NCBI RefSeq assembly: GCF_910592395.1
Contig: NC_088318.1
Coordinates: forward strand, 10,786,349 to 10,850,348
DNA: 64,000 nt
Direction: 5' to 3'
Source: Lineus longissimus
Taxonomy: Eukaryota; Nemertea; Pilidiophora; Heteronemertea; Lineidae
Every line of letters begins with the position of its first letter. The first letter of the stretch is position 1. The position numbers and the translations under genes are program-made. This document shows positions 23,303 through 34,133 of this stretch, piece by piece. Below the pieces are notes generated by a model, which was not told the DNA's origin, did no database searches, and saw only the letters and a list, made by a program, of their open reading frames with translations.

Positions 23303-24340
23303 CGTCGTCGTCCGTCGTCCGTTAGCAGGGCACGTTTCGTAACTGTTAGAGCTATTGAGTTGAAACTTGGTACACATGTACCCTTATGTAATGACACCTT
23401 GGAGACCAAGTTTCGGTCCGATTCGTTTCATGGTTTGGCCACCAGGGGGCCAAACGTTAAAAGTGAAAATATGCAATATCTCCCTTAATAGTAGTCGGGA
23501 AATTTTGAAAAAAATATGGTAGGTACTTCTAGCAAAGGTGCATCATATATCCTCCGGGTTTTTGATTTGACCTCCTTTTCAAGGTCACAGAGGTCAAATG
23601 GTGTAAATTGGCCGTTAGGATGTAACGATGGCACGTTTCTAAACTGCAATGACTATTGATACCAAATTTAATACACATTTACCCCTTAGTCAGGTGATCT
23701 CAGGGACCGAAGTTTGGTCCAATATGATTCACCACTTGACCACCAGGGGGCAAAATCCAAAAACCTTAAAAATGTGATTATTCCTTAACTTCTTGCCCGA
23801 TTGCCACCAATTTGATATCATGGGTACATCTAACCACCATACAGTATATGTCGCACAGGTTTTTAATTTGACCTTCTTGTCAAGGTCACAGAGGTCAAAT
23901 GGCGTAAATTCGCCGTCAGGCCGTAACTATGGCACGTTTCTTAACTGCAATGACTATTGATCACAAATTAAGGACACATGTACCACTTGGTCAGGTGATC
24001 TCAGGTACCAAAGTTTGGTGCGATCTGATTTGCCGTTTGGCCTCCAGGGAGGGGGCCAAATCCTAAATTCTTCAAAATGCCATTATTCCTAGTAATGACT
24101 TGCCCGATTTTATATCATAGGTACATCTAATTCTAACAACCATTCAATATGTCACCCGGGTCTTCTTTGGTTTGACCTACTTTTCAAGGTCACAGAGGTC
24201 GAATGTACTGTAAATTGGCCATTTTGGGGAAATTGTAATTGCTTGAACCTACATCAAACCTAACACTACATGACACAATACCATGCTCTTTATCCATCTT
24301 TCCTCCACATGAGGTGAGCACAATGGCCCTGGCCATTTCA
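23199..24340 (+). mobile_element. 1.1-kb trimodular repeat, copy 1 (inside the 89-bp satellite)
   Basis: It starts with the hairpin AGCTCACCTCT-tagc-AGAGGTGAGCT, then a CGT-rich microsatellite. Three diverged modules of about 300 bp follow (23326, 23630 and 23938 onward), each with an ACGTTTC start, a CACCAGGGGGC-type box and AAGGTCACAGAGGTCA. It ends with GAGGTGAGCACAATGGCCCT and a GGCCATT hairpin half. The satellite continues on both sides with no clear target duplication. No coding sequence is seen. A Helitron-like origin is possible because of the hairpin ending in CTAA, but this is not demonstrated. Confidence 0.8.
23241..23322. repeat. (CGT)n microsatellite inside trimodular repeat copy 1
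   Basis: A long CGT/CCGT tract gives poly-Asp and poly-Ser shadow frames. The other two full copies carry only a short tract (ACGGACGACGACGACGACGG), so this one has expanded. Confidence 0.9.
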
Positions 24341-24745
24341 TTCAATTTTGAGGAACTGAAACTCTCAACTCATGAATCTCAAAAATACTCCCTTTGTTAA
24401 TTTTGATCATAACTTTGGTTGCTCACTAGTTCAATTTTGAGGAACTGAAACTCTCAACTCATGAATCTCAAAAATACTCCCTTTGTTAATTTTGATCATA
24501 ACTTTGGTTGCTCACTAGTTCAATTTTGAGGAACTGAAACTCTTAACTCATGAATCTCAAAAATACTCCCTTTGTTAATTTTGATCATAACTTTGGTTGC
24601 TCACTAGTTCAATTTTGAGGAACTGAAACTCTTAACTCATGAATCTCAAAAATACTCCCTTTGTTAATTTTGATCATAACTTTGGTTGCTCACTAGTTCA
24701 ATTTTGAAGTACTGAAACTCTCACCTCAAAAATACTCCCTTTGTG
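24341..24745. repeat. 89-bp satellite array, second block
   Basis: This continues the 22362-23198 array after the inserted trimodular repeat. About four and a half units are present, the last one decaying near 24710. Confidence 0.95.
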
Positions 24746-24769
24746 CTGGATTTTCTAAGCCATAGAATT

Positions 24770-25215
24770 AAGAATTAGAATCTCATTGTATTTTTGTGAA
24801 GATGAGTATTTAATCGTCGTCAACATATGTATGTAGGGTTGTGAGGGGACTTTTGGCATAGCTAGGCAATATTCTCCCAATTTATAACCCCGTTCCAGGT
24901 GGCTACGGCGTATACAAGGTACTGTATATATCATTAGAGATTGGTGAACCCAGGTATCATAAAGGTTTTTGATTTAACCTAATTTTCAAGATCACAGAGG
25001 TCAATTGGCGAGAATTGGCCGTTAGAGTGTAACTATGATACGTTTCTGAAAACTTGAATTTTGGACTCCCTACGTCATATAACCTCTGACAATTAATTTT
25101 GGTCCAAGCTAAAAAAAGTAAAAAGTGCAATATCTCACTTGTAAGTGACTTGTTTTCCATGATATTTCATGGTAGGTACTCCGAGCAAGGATACATCGCA
25201 TATCTTACGGGTTTT
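24770..25215. other. 3' flank of copy B and a repeat fragment
   Basis: 24770-24958 matches 4690-4855 behind copy A (ATTTTTGTGAAGATGAGTAT, TTAGAGATTGGTGAACCCAG). From about 24960 to 25215 the sequence is a diverged trimodular-repeat module with a decayed GATCACAGAGGTCAATTGG box. 25215-25640 shows nothing recognised. Confidence 0.55.
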
Positions 25216-25644
25216 TGATTTCTAGGCATGCAAACGGCCCTAAAAATACTCTATTTTTTGGATTCCCTATAATTCCCCAAAATGTCAGCCTGTTCTGCCA
25301 ATTTTCCTAAAATATCCTAATTTTTCTTTTTGGTAACATCCGCGCCACATCCTCTCTCTGATTGGCAAGATGGCAGAGACTCTACATCTGATGTCTGAAA
25401 AGTGAAAATTTGGTATGGAGGGATATCAGCTTCATATGTGGTGTCTCACATGCTTTCTTTGCATCTCAAAGGGTTAACAGTAACTGGGTATAGTATATTG
25501 TTTCTCAAGAGGTAAGCCCGTTGGTGCTATGCATAAGATCTACGGAAATACCTGTAGTATGGAAACATCTGAAAATATTTGAATTATTACCTTCAAATTG
25601 TCCCAAAACGTCCTAAATTTGAGCCCAGTTATCCCTAAAAATTC

Positions 25645-27081
25645 CTAAATAAATAAAACAAACTATGAACTTGAAACTTGGCACACATGATCCCTATGTC
25701 AGAGAACCTGTAACGCCAAAATTCAGTTTGATCTGATTCTTGACTTGGCCACCAGGGGGCCAAAACTGAAAATGAAATGGCCAGGGCCATTGTGCTCACC
25801 TCATGTGGAGGAAAGATGGATAAAGAGCATGGTATTGTGTCATGTAGTGTTAGGTTTGATGTAGGTCCAAGCAAGTACAATTTCCCCAAAATGGCCAATT
25901 TACAGTACATTCGTCCTCTGTGACCTTGAAAAGTAGGTCAAATCAAAGAAGACCCGGGTGACACATTGAATGGTTGTTAGAATCAGATGTACCTATGATA
26001 TAAAATTGGTGCCAATCGGGCAAGTCATTACTAGGAATAATGGCATTTTGAAGAATTTCGGATTTGGCCCCCTCCCTGGAGGCCAAACGGCAAATCAGAT
26101 CGCACCAAACTTCGGTACCTGAGATCACCTGACCAAGTGGTACATGTGTACTTAATTTGTGATCAATAGTCATTGCAGTTAAGAAACGTGCCATAGTTAC
26201 GGCCTGACGGCGAATTTACGCCATTTGACCTCTGTGACCTTGACAAGAAGGTCAAATTAAAAACCTGTGTGACATATACTGTTTGGTGGTTAGATGTACC
26301 CATGATATTAAATTGGTGGCAATCGGGCAAGAAGTTAAGGAATAATCACATTTTTAAGGTTTTTGGATTTTGCCCCCTGGTGGTCAAGTGGTGAATCATA
26401 TTGGACCAAACTTCGGTCCCTGAGATCACCTGACTAAGGGGTAAATGTGTACCAAATTTGGTATCAATAGTCATTGCAGTTTAGAAACGTGCCATCGTTA
26501 CATCCTAACGGCCAATTTACACCATTTGACCTCTGTGACCTTGAAAAGGAGGTCAAATCAAAAACCCGGAGGATATATGATGCACCTTTGCTAGAAGTAC
26601 CTACCATATTTTTTTAAAAATTTCCCGACTACTATTAAGGGTGATATTGCATATTTTCACTTTTAACGTTTGGCCCCCTGGTGGCCAAACCATGAAACGA
26701 ATCGGACCGAAACTTGGTCTCCAAGGTGTCATTACATAAGGGTACATGTGTACCAAGTTTCAACTCAATAGCTCTAACAGTTACGAAACGTGCCCTGCTA
26801 ACGGACGACGACGACGACGGACGCCACGGTATGGGATAAGCTCACCTCTGCTAAGAGGTGAGCTAAAAAGGTAAAAAGTGCAATATCTTACTTATAATAT
26901 AAGTGACTTGTTTTTGATAATATTCTTATGGTACTTACTCCAAGCAACGATACAGCACATGTCATACCGAATTTGGTTTGTCCTATATACTATATATGTA
27001 CAATGTTTCTTAACCAGGATGAATTCCAAAGCACCAAATATCTATACGTCGAGCACAATGGCCCCTGGCCGTTTCATTTTT
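25645..27081 (+). mobile_element. Old trimodular repeat copy hosting a nested younger copy
   Basis: 25645-25770 (with TGGCCACCAGGGGGC at 25746) and 26867-27081 (AAAAAGTGCAATATCTTACT to GAGCACAATGGCCCCTGGCC) are the two halves of a diverged + strand copy. They are split by the minus-strand copy at 25771-26866. Confidence 0.6.
25771..26866 (-). mobile_element. 1.1-kb trimodular repeat, copy 2
   Basis: This is a full-length copy in reverse orientation, from AATGAAATGGCCAGGGCCAT to CTGCTAAGAGGTGAGCTAA. It contains CTCF-core-like boxes at 26372-26386 and 26673-26687 and DR3-like boxes at 26226-26241 and 26527-26542. It is nested in an older copy. Confidence 0.8.
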
Positions 27082-27249
27082 TAAAACTCATAATTCAACT
27101 GGTATCTATAAGGGTGGTGGCAGAACATAGTGGTTGACATTGTGCCAGCCTGAAAAACATACAAATAAATAATATATAAACATATGATATAATAATAGTA
27201 ATTTTATTTAAGCCATGGTGCATATATATAAAATGTCACAAAAAAGATG

Positions 27250-27640
27250 ACATTGGGCAATTGAGAATTGGGGGCTGGTCATCCACAATCAGCTCTGGGG
27301 TCGGGACTGATGCTTGGCAGTTGCTGGCGCTCACCAACCGCTCCCGTCAGCTCAAATGGGTGTTCAGGTAGCTCTGATAATCTGCTTGAATGGCCGTCAA
27401 ACGAGCAAGGGGAGCGATTGCTGCTGCCAGTGCCACTATCACATCTTCGATGAGAATCTCCTTCAGCTTGAGGAATCCGACCTCCGTCTATGGGCACTTG
27501 TGGGCCAGCGTTTCTGTTGGTGTTTGGGCGGGTGTGTGTCATCAGTAGGTGCATCTTTATGAGGTCGTATGTGCCTTGGTAAGGGCATCAACAGCACTGC
27601 TAAAGTGTAGGGGTCGACTGCTGACCTGGATCGAGTGTTG
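27250..27640. other. Distal 3' flank of copy B homologous to that of copies A and C
   Basis: The segment around GTCTATGGGCACTTGTGGGC and GTGTAGGGGTCGACTGCTGA matches 4870-5140 and 60440-60650. Its displacement from the B stop codon shows that satellite and repeats were inserted between gene and flank. A conserved minus-strand peptide (THPPKHQQKRWPTSAHRRRS) spans it, but no complete gene is seen. Confidence 0.5.
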
Positions 27641-28216
27641 ACCGGGGGGAACGCAATTTCCTCAACTACAGTATTAATATTATCTGCAGTTACTCTCTAC
27701 ATTTATACTGATCAAGCACTTCGTACAGTCCTGCATAATCTTCATCATCCTCCGCAAGGCCTTTGACAACTGTTAGTGTGTTTTGCACCATATCCCTCTC
27801 GATGGGATTGACAAAGCAGAGGATGGTATCTGAATGTGGGTCATCCCGTATATGACTTCCTTAATGAAGGGCGGAGCCATCGCAATGGAGACGTATCTAT
27901 GTTCATGCCAACCTACTAGGTAAATCCTGGTTACTGATCGCCACAGCTCAGCACCGAAATCATGTCTTAGAAATGGAACCTTGTAATTCCACCCCAGCGT
28001 GCACTGAGCATAAAATTCACTCCAGAACTGGGTTAAGCAATCCAGGTAAACCCCATTTCCAACACCTTCCTCAAGCTTTCCGTTGTCAAGCTTCCAGATG
28101 ATGGAAAGACGTCCCCCAAGAATCGTTTTGTTTGACAACGCGTTCATCATATCCTTAAGACATTCGGCAATATGCCCAGACGTGTTTTTCTTTTTCGCGA
28201 TATGACCTACTTTCAT
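27640..28216 (-). pseudogene. HECT-like domain remnant
   Basis: The minus-strand frame 28216-27773 (147 aa) includes EEGVGNGVYLDCLTQFW, YKVPFLRHDFGAELW and VGWHEHRYVSIAMAPPFI. This pattern resembles the HECT-like region of G2E3-like proteins that are often multicopy in invertebrate genomes. It continues after a frameshift as NTLTVVKGLAEDDEDYAGLY and DNINTVVEEIAFP. The frame breaks, missing ends and repeat surroundings indicate a pseudogene, perhaps carried by a transposon. Family assignment is from remembered pattern, not from a search. Confidence 0.45.
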
Positions 28217-28445
28217 GCCTCCAGGCGGCCATCTTGGAAATTGTATTTTGCATTTTTGAAGCTAATAGTTGTACGTAGAGTGACGAAATTTTTATGGTGG
28301 GTGTATCTAATAAGGTGAAATGACATCACCCGGGTTTTTAATTTGACCTTCTTTTCAAGGTCACAGAGGTCAAAGTTCACTAAATCACCAATAGGAGGCG
28401 CGTTTCGTTTCTATTTGAGCTAGAAGGTTCTAGACTTGTGAGGAC
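28217..28445. repeat. Solo module of the trimodular repeat family
   Basis: A diverged single module has CCCGGGTTTTTAATTTGACC and a perfect AAGGTCACAGAGGTCA at 28357-28372. It lies directly against the HECT-like remnant. Confidence 0.5.
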
Positions 28446-29163
28446 ATGTATCTAGGGACTATCCTGCCCCAAAAATTTGTCCTGTATTTATCGTGTAATT
28501 TATCGTGTATGTGTATAAGGAAGAAGATTGAAAGAGCAGACGTGCCACAGCTGACAAACATACAGCGCCGCGGCAAAACCTGCTCCTCCAAACTCTTGCA
28601 CAGAAACATTTTCTTAAACATAAACATTTACATAAAACATAGCAGTTCACTTAAAACATTCACATATAACATAGCATTTCAAGTTGATCACAATAGATGT
28701 CAACCGAAATCGAATCTCAGCAGCCGACACGCCATGCGGTGAGAGTCCAACCCAGATGCGGTAGTCATCACAATGGAGCAGGACGAGAGTGTCCGCTAAC
28801 TCATCTGCGCCATTGCGCCGGACACCCAATTTCACCTTTGGCATTCCACCCTCGGCAACCCCAGCAGCCGAGAGCCCAAATCCAACAACACGGTCCATTG
28901 GGAATGCCCTTTAGGCCTACTCTGCAGCCAGTACAATGTAGTTAAATATTCTGTAAGCAAATCCAGATGACTGGGCCGGAGAATCATAGGCCTACATAAA
29001 ACTTCTGGTGAACAAAGACATAGAATTCCTTTTGAGCCAGTAGGCCATCCATAAAAATATTAAACCGCATGTAGTATAAAGTTGCCTTGAAACTTAAAGG
29101 CCTACGCCGTTCGTTAAAAATTTTGAATCTGTAATTGAATTTGAAAATTTTCAATTGCCTAAA
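28446..29163. other. Unassigned stretch
   Basis: No gene is recognised. A minus-strand frame at 28647-28898 (83 aa) lacks any recognised motif. Confidence 0.4.
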
Positions 29164-29456
29164 TACATATAGTGGAACCTCCCTTAGCGGACACCTCTCT
29201 TTTAAGGACACAAGTTTTGGCCCCAAATTGGTAGTTTCTATTCAATTTGACCTCTCTAATCAGGACACCTCTCTATTAAGGACAGCACTTGTCGGTTGTA
29301 ACGTCTTGGGAGGCAGGGATCCTTTACGATGGGGAGATTCATACAAGAACGACACACTCGTGATGTAAACAAGCAACAGCCATGTTTTTCAGATACTCAT
29401 ACCAGTGGAGCCATCTTGTGGCAACTTTACAACCTAAACGTCCATGTAGGACAATA
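29164..29456. mobile_element. Pogo-like element fragment
   Basis: It begins with ATAGTGGAACCTCCCTTAGC and GGACACCTCT repeats, a pogo/Tigger-type end. Its interior (TAACGTCTTGGGAGGCAGGG to ATATGTCACA) is nearly identical to 45052-45224. The fragment stops abruptly at 29456, where the 45-kb copy continues to the opposite end. Confidence 0.6.
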
Positions 29457-30175
29457 TGTCACATCCCTTTTTCTTCAATGTTTTTGAAAAGTCCAAGTCA
29501 CTTTACAAAACTAATGGATGCTGTGCTGTTGAATTTTCTTCCAGAACTATAAACTAAAACTCATTAAACACTAGAAATAACATGATTGGTGGAATACTCT
29601 AAAAACACCAATTTCAGTGACTTGTAATAAAAAAGTAATGAAATCACAAAAGTCTGGATGACTTATTCAATTAATAAAATCACTTATCACTCTAGACCTG
29701 ATTGTAATTGCTATTGGTCTGTTTAACCCTTTTCTCACCACATGTCTTATAAGATTAAGATGGAACTCAAGCTATGAATTTCCAACAAAGACAGAACAGC
29801 ACATTTTCTGTGGCTAAGAAATAAAGCATAATACTGTAATTACTGTGTGCTCTTAAGTCTCTGTGGGCATAAGCACACAAGTCCAAATGTTTGAGTCCTT
29901 GTGGTAATCACTTGACCACAGGTATAGAAGTCACGAACACACATTTCAAAACATCACAATATAGACAGAAACTCAAATATCGATTATACGCCGATTCGGG
30001 ATTTGAATGCAAAAGGCAAGCAGCTGCACAGAGTATGAATATGGTACCAGTTTGACAGAGAGGGGGAACCAGAGGTTACCAGCACTTAGTTCCCAGGTGA
30101 AGTGTTCGCCACCACACCTATGCGCATATAGTTAGTTACCGCGGATTTTCACAACACACAATGCGTACGCTTACA
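29457..30175. other. Unassigned AT-rich stretch before the Gypsy element
   Basis: No gene and no LTR could be recognised. Comparison by eye with 34134-34640 on the other side of the Gypsy element did not show matching terminal repeats. Confidence 0.4.
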
Positions 30176-32557
30176 TTACATAGTCTTTAGTCCAAAGCGG
30201 TTTTCTGAAGTTTGCGTAAGGTGGCGCCGATTTCTCCGATATTGCATTCCGGTGTCCGAGGTAACCACATAGGACCTCGGCGACGAGTGTTCCTCAGTTG
30301 TGACTGCTGGCTGCCATTCTTTGACCGAGACATTCTTTTTCAAGCGGACACTGTCTCCCACTTTTAACTTTGGGAGCGGTCGAGTCCCACGATCATAATA
30401 CGATTTTTGCCTGTCTTGGGATGTCCTTAGGACTGACGTAATATCCGGAGTTAACATTGGTTCCAACAGTTCATTTGCAGTTGGGAGGAGAGTTTTTATC
30501 CTTCGGTTCATGAGCATTTGTGCTGGAGAATATCCAATACCAGCAATGGGTATGCTACGATAATCTAACAAGGCAAGATAGGGATCCTTCCCTTCTGCCA
30601 GCGCTTTGCGGAATAATTGTTTCACAATTTCGACGTACTTCTCACTCATCCCGTTGCTCTGGGGGTATCGCGGACTTGATGTGGTGATTTTGAATCCCCA
30701 CTTATTAGCAAATTCAATCATTTCTCTGCTATTGTACGGCATATTGTCAGCTACAAGTTCATCAGGCACACCATGTCTAGCAAAACAGTCTTTCAGTTTT
30801 TGTATGATGTGAGAGGCGGTCTTGTTTTTGAGCGCATAGACTTCCGGATATTTGGTGCGATAGTCGACTACTACCAAATAATCCTTATCAAACTGGAAAA
30901 TGTCAGAACCTAATTTCGACCACGGGCGAAGCGGCACTTCATGCGGCTTTAGCGGCTCTCTTCTGTTGTTCCGCTGGAATTTCTGGCAGATGGAACAATT
31001 AGCGACAGTGTCCTCAACTTGGCGACTCATGCCCGGCCAGAAGAGTACTTCCCTAGCCTGTGCTTTGCATTTCACGATTCCCAGATGACTGGAAAGTATC
31101 TTGTCTAGCATATCGTCTCTCATGCTGCCTGGAACTACAATTCTCTGACCAAACAGTAGCAATCCTTCAGCCAGATGAATGTCTGACTGGAGATTCCTGA
31201 ACTGGCGAACTTCTGGAGATGCACTTCCGCGATATTTTGGCCAACCATTTTTAATATAGCGCGTTATTTCTTTCAACACTGGGTCACTAGCTGTCGCTGT
31301 GACTAACTCCTTTCTCCTGGTGTCAGAGACCGGCAGGCTGGTTACAAGATCATGTACACGTTTCTCATATTCGGCATGCTGTTGTTCACTTTCAGGGTCA
31401 CAGTTCACTTGTTTATACGCTCTACTCAATGCATCGGCGACATGCATTTCTTTTCCCGGAGTATATTTGATTGTCAGATCATATTTCATGGCTCGGAGTA
31501 GCATAAGTTGTAGTCGAGGTGGCGCTTTGTGGAGCGGTTTCTTGGCGATGTGCTCAAGCGGTTTATGATCCGAGTGTACTATAACTGAGCGACCGTGAAT
31601 CAGATGGTGGAATTTCTCAGCGGCAAAGAGTATTGCGCACATCTCTTTTTCTATCTGCGCATAGTTTGTTTCAGCTTCGCTTAGGGAGCGCAATGCATAA
31701 GCTATTGGGTGGCCATCTTGGAGCAGGCAGGCTCCAAGCCCTGAAGATGAACTATCGCACTGAATGATTGACTGTTTACTTGGATCAAAGAATTTCAGCA
31801 CTGGTTTGTTCATAAGCACAGTTTTTAGAACAGTCATTGCCTCTTCCTGTTCTGGACCCCACACAAAGGGTGTGTCCTTTCTGAGCAATACACAAATCGG
31901 GGCAGTCAATGTCGCCATATCCGGAATGAATGACGACAAATAGTTCAGAATTCCAAGGAATCGTCTAACTCCTTCAACATCAGTTGGTGCTGGCATCTCA
32001 GATATCGCACGGATTTTGGTTACGTCGGGCTTTAGTCCCTCGCGGCTAACTACTTGGCCGGCATACGATACAGACGGCCTTTTCAGCTGTAGCTTTGGTA
32101 AATTGAACTTAACGTTGTTCTCCTTAGCGCGTTGGAGAACCTTTCTTAGGAGAATGTCATGATCGTCATCTGCGCCAATTATCATGTCGTCGGCAATGAA
32201 GTGAACACCTTCTATGTCTCCGAATGTTTGCTGATTACGTTTTTGCAGGATCTCACTGGCTGGCGATATGCCAAATGGCATGCGTTTTAAGCAAAACCTG
32301 CCAAATGGCGTGTTAAACGTAGTAAGACGACAACTTTCCTCGTCTAGCGGCACGTGCCAGTACGCATCTTTCATATCAAGCACTGTGTAGAATTTCTTCG
32401 CGCCTATTCTATCGATCACATCCTGTGGAGCGCTTATGTGAAACCGTTCGCGCTTAATGGCACGATTTAAGTCTTTTGGGTCTAGACACAGACGCAGAGA
32501 CCCATCTTTTTTTTCCACAATTACTAAACTGTTCACCCAATCGGTAGGTTCGCTCAC
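30176..32557 (-). pseudogene. Gypsy pol: reverse transcriptase, RNase H, integrase
   Basis: This open frame of 793 aa is from the element at 30176-34014. RT is at about 1-170, with SLRLCLDPKDLNRAI, LKRMPFGISPASEI and catalytic IADDMIIGADDD. RNase H is at about 260-380, with IIQCDSSSSGLGACLLQDG, EKEMCAILFA and HSDHKPLEHI. The integrase zinc region has HLGIVKCKAQA and CSICQKFQ. The catalytic core shows LGSDIFQFD, LVADNMPYNSREM and SNGMSEKYVEIVKQLF, consistent with D, D, E. A frameshift at a T-run (32565-32580) separates it from the upstream protease. The usual His before SSHLG reads Leu (KILSSH). The frame is long and open, so the insertion is not ancient. Confidence 0.9.
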
Positions 32558-33215
32558 TTTTTCGATGACCTCATTTTTTCAAGACGGCTCAGAGTTGCTT
32601 TCAGCTTTGGAAGCAGGCTTATGGGCACTTTCCGCGGGGCATGGACAACTGGTTGAGCATTAGGGTCCAACTCGATGTGATATGGCTCAGAAAACTTTCC
32701 AAGCCCAGTGAATACATTCGCACATTGTTCTACTATGCGCTTCGCGTTTACATCCGAACATTCAACAGTTGCTATGTTGAAAGCGGGTCCTTGCTGGACT
32801 AAACCGAGTTCTTTGCAGGCCTGCAGGCTTAGCACAGTTGGCGAGTTCACATTAGCTACATAAAAGTCAAAAGTTCCTTTCTTGTTTGCTACTTCACATG
32901 TAAGCGCAAGTTTACCATTGTGTTGCACTGTGGCGCCACCATAACCACGTAGCTTTATTTTGGAATGTTCGAGTTTTGGTACGTCCCTCACATTTTTTAA
33001 CTTGGCATAACGCATGCCTCGGCACCCGTGTCAAGTTTTGCCCGTACACGCGCATTTCCAATCTTGACCTCAGTGTACCATGCATTCTGGGATTCAGTAT
33101 CATCATGATCATTAGACCTACCAGTGATGCCACCTAGGTTTACTGCTTCTATATAAAAAGAGTCTGTGTGCGAATAAAGTTGATCATCATCATGACCTAG
33201 TTGCACTTCATGCAC
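32554..33215 (-). pseudogene. Gypsy protease and linker (frameshifted)
   Basis: The upstream piece (33215-32997) contains the aspartic protease signature KLDTGAEACVMPS. The downstream piece (33015-32554) begins in another frame with RYAKLKNVRDVPKLEHSKIK, carries the linker LGKFSEPYHIELDPNAQPV and ends at LEKMRSSKK, just before the RT start. Both frame breaks are at short homopolymers. Confidence 0.8.
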
Positions 33216-33321
33216 TCCGCGACCTCTCCCGAATCCTCGACCATGTCCGCGCTTGCCTCGGCCTTATCCTTGTCCTCGTGAAGTGTGACAAAAAGCTGAG
33301 AAGTGATTTGGCAATGTGCAA

Positions 33322-34014
33322 TTACGACACTTTTTGCCGTGTGCAATCTGGGTTGTTGGGCCTTGTTTTATTCGCAGTCTGTTGTCTCTGGCGATTTACC
33401 GATGTTTTAACAGCATCTACTTCAACCGACTTTTGCCTGGGGGTCGCTGATCGTTTTACCACGTTCATTTCTTTTTTTCTGCTTTCGTGAAGCCTACAAA
33501 CGCGTATTGCATCCTCCAGTGTCAGTTTTGCACCATCCCGATAGAGACGTTTCTTCACTTCTTGTGACAGGCATGAGAACACCAATTTATCTCGAATGGC
33601 TTGATTCTGGTCAGCAAACTTGCATTCTGCTGCACGTGACTTGACGTCATTCAGGAAATTATCGAAAGGTTCTCCCTCTGGACGATTGAAATTGAACCAG
33701 AATTCTTCCCGGAGCATAAGCTGGGGGTCCCTCACTTGGCAGTGAGTCTCAAATTTTTTAACTACAGTGTCAAAGTCTGTTTTGTCCTCACGGGGATCAG
33801 CTGCCCATTCGAAGTTATTGTATATCTCTATTCCCTCATCTCCCATCACATGCAGCAGTGTATTGACTTTCTTTGGTTTCTCAGCAGCATCTAACCAAAT
33901 GGTAAACTTGTAGTGGGGGGTCTTCAACCCCAGTGCAATTTGCGTGAATAAAAGTGTAGAAACTATCCGTCTTCTTCCTTTGATCTTTATTCGTACAAAC
34001 TTGATGACGAACAT
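33322..34014 (-). pseudogene. Gypsy gag (5' end altered)
   Basis: This 230-aa frame has a retrotransposon gag pattern (FTIWLDAAEKPKKVNTLLHV, LREEFWFNFNRPEGEPFDNF, CKFADQNQAIRDKLVFSCLS). It ends at CTRQKVS. A frameshifted zinc-knuckle remnant (NCTLPNHFSAFC) follows. The N-terminus before about residue 30 is unlike gag and runs into a trinucleotide repeat, so the true start is lost. Confidence 0.75.
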
Positions 34015-34032
34015 AACGATGAAGATGATGAA

Positions 34033-34077
<45 letters not shown>

Positions 34078-34133
34078 AATGATGATAATGATGATGATGA
34101 TAATGATGATGATGATGATGATGATGATGAGGA
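34015..34133. repeat. (GAT)n microsatellite
   Basis: About 115 bp of GAT/AAT trinucleotides, giving poly-His, poly-Met and poly-Ser shadow frames. It sits exactly at the 5' end of the Gypsy gag frame. Confidence 0.95.

Larger units (their letters stand above)
30176..34014 (-). mobile_element. Gypsy-type LTR retrotransposon, decayed internal region
   Basis: Order on the minus strand is gag (34014-33322), zinc-knuckle remnant (about 33310-33220), protease (33215-32554), then reverse transcriptase, RNase H and integrase (32557-30176). This is the Gypsy/Metaviridae order. LTRs are not recognised at either side, and the gag 5' end abuts a GAT/ATG microsatellite. Frameshifts near 32560, 33010 and 33300 make it inactive. 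Confidence 0.85.

Noticed and set aside
23174-23409. Poly-Asp, poly-Ser and poly-Thr frames
   Set aside because: Translations of the CGT microsatellite in several frames on both strands.
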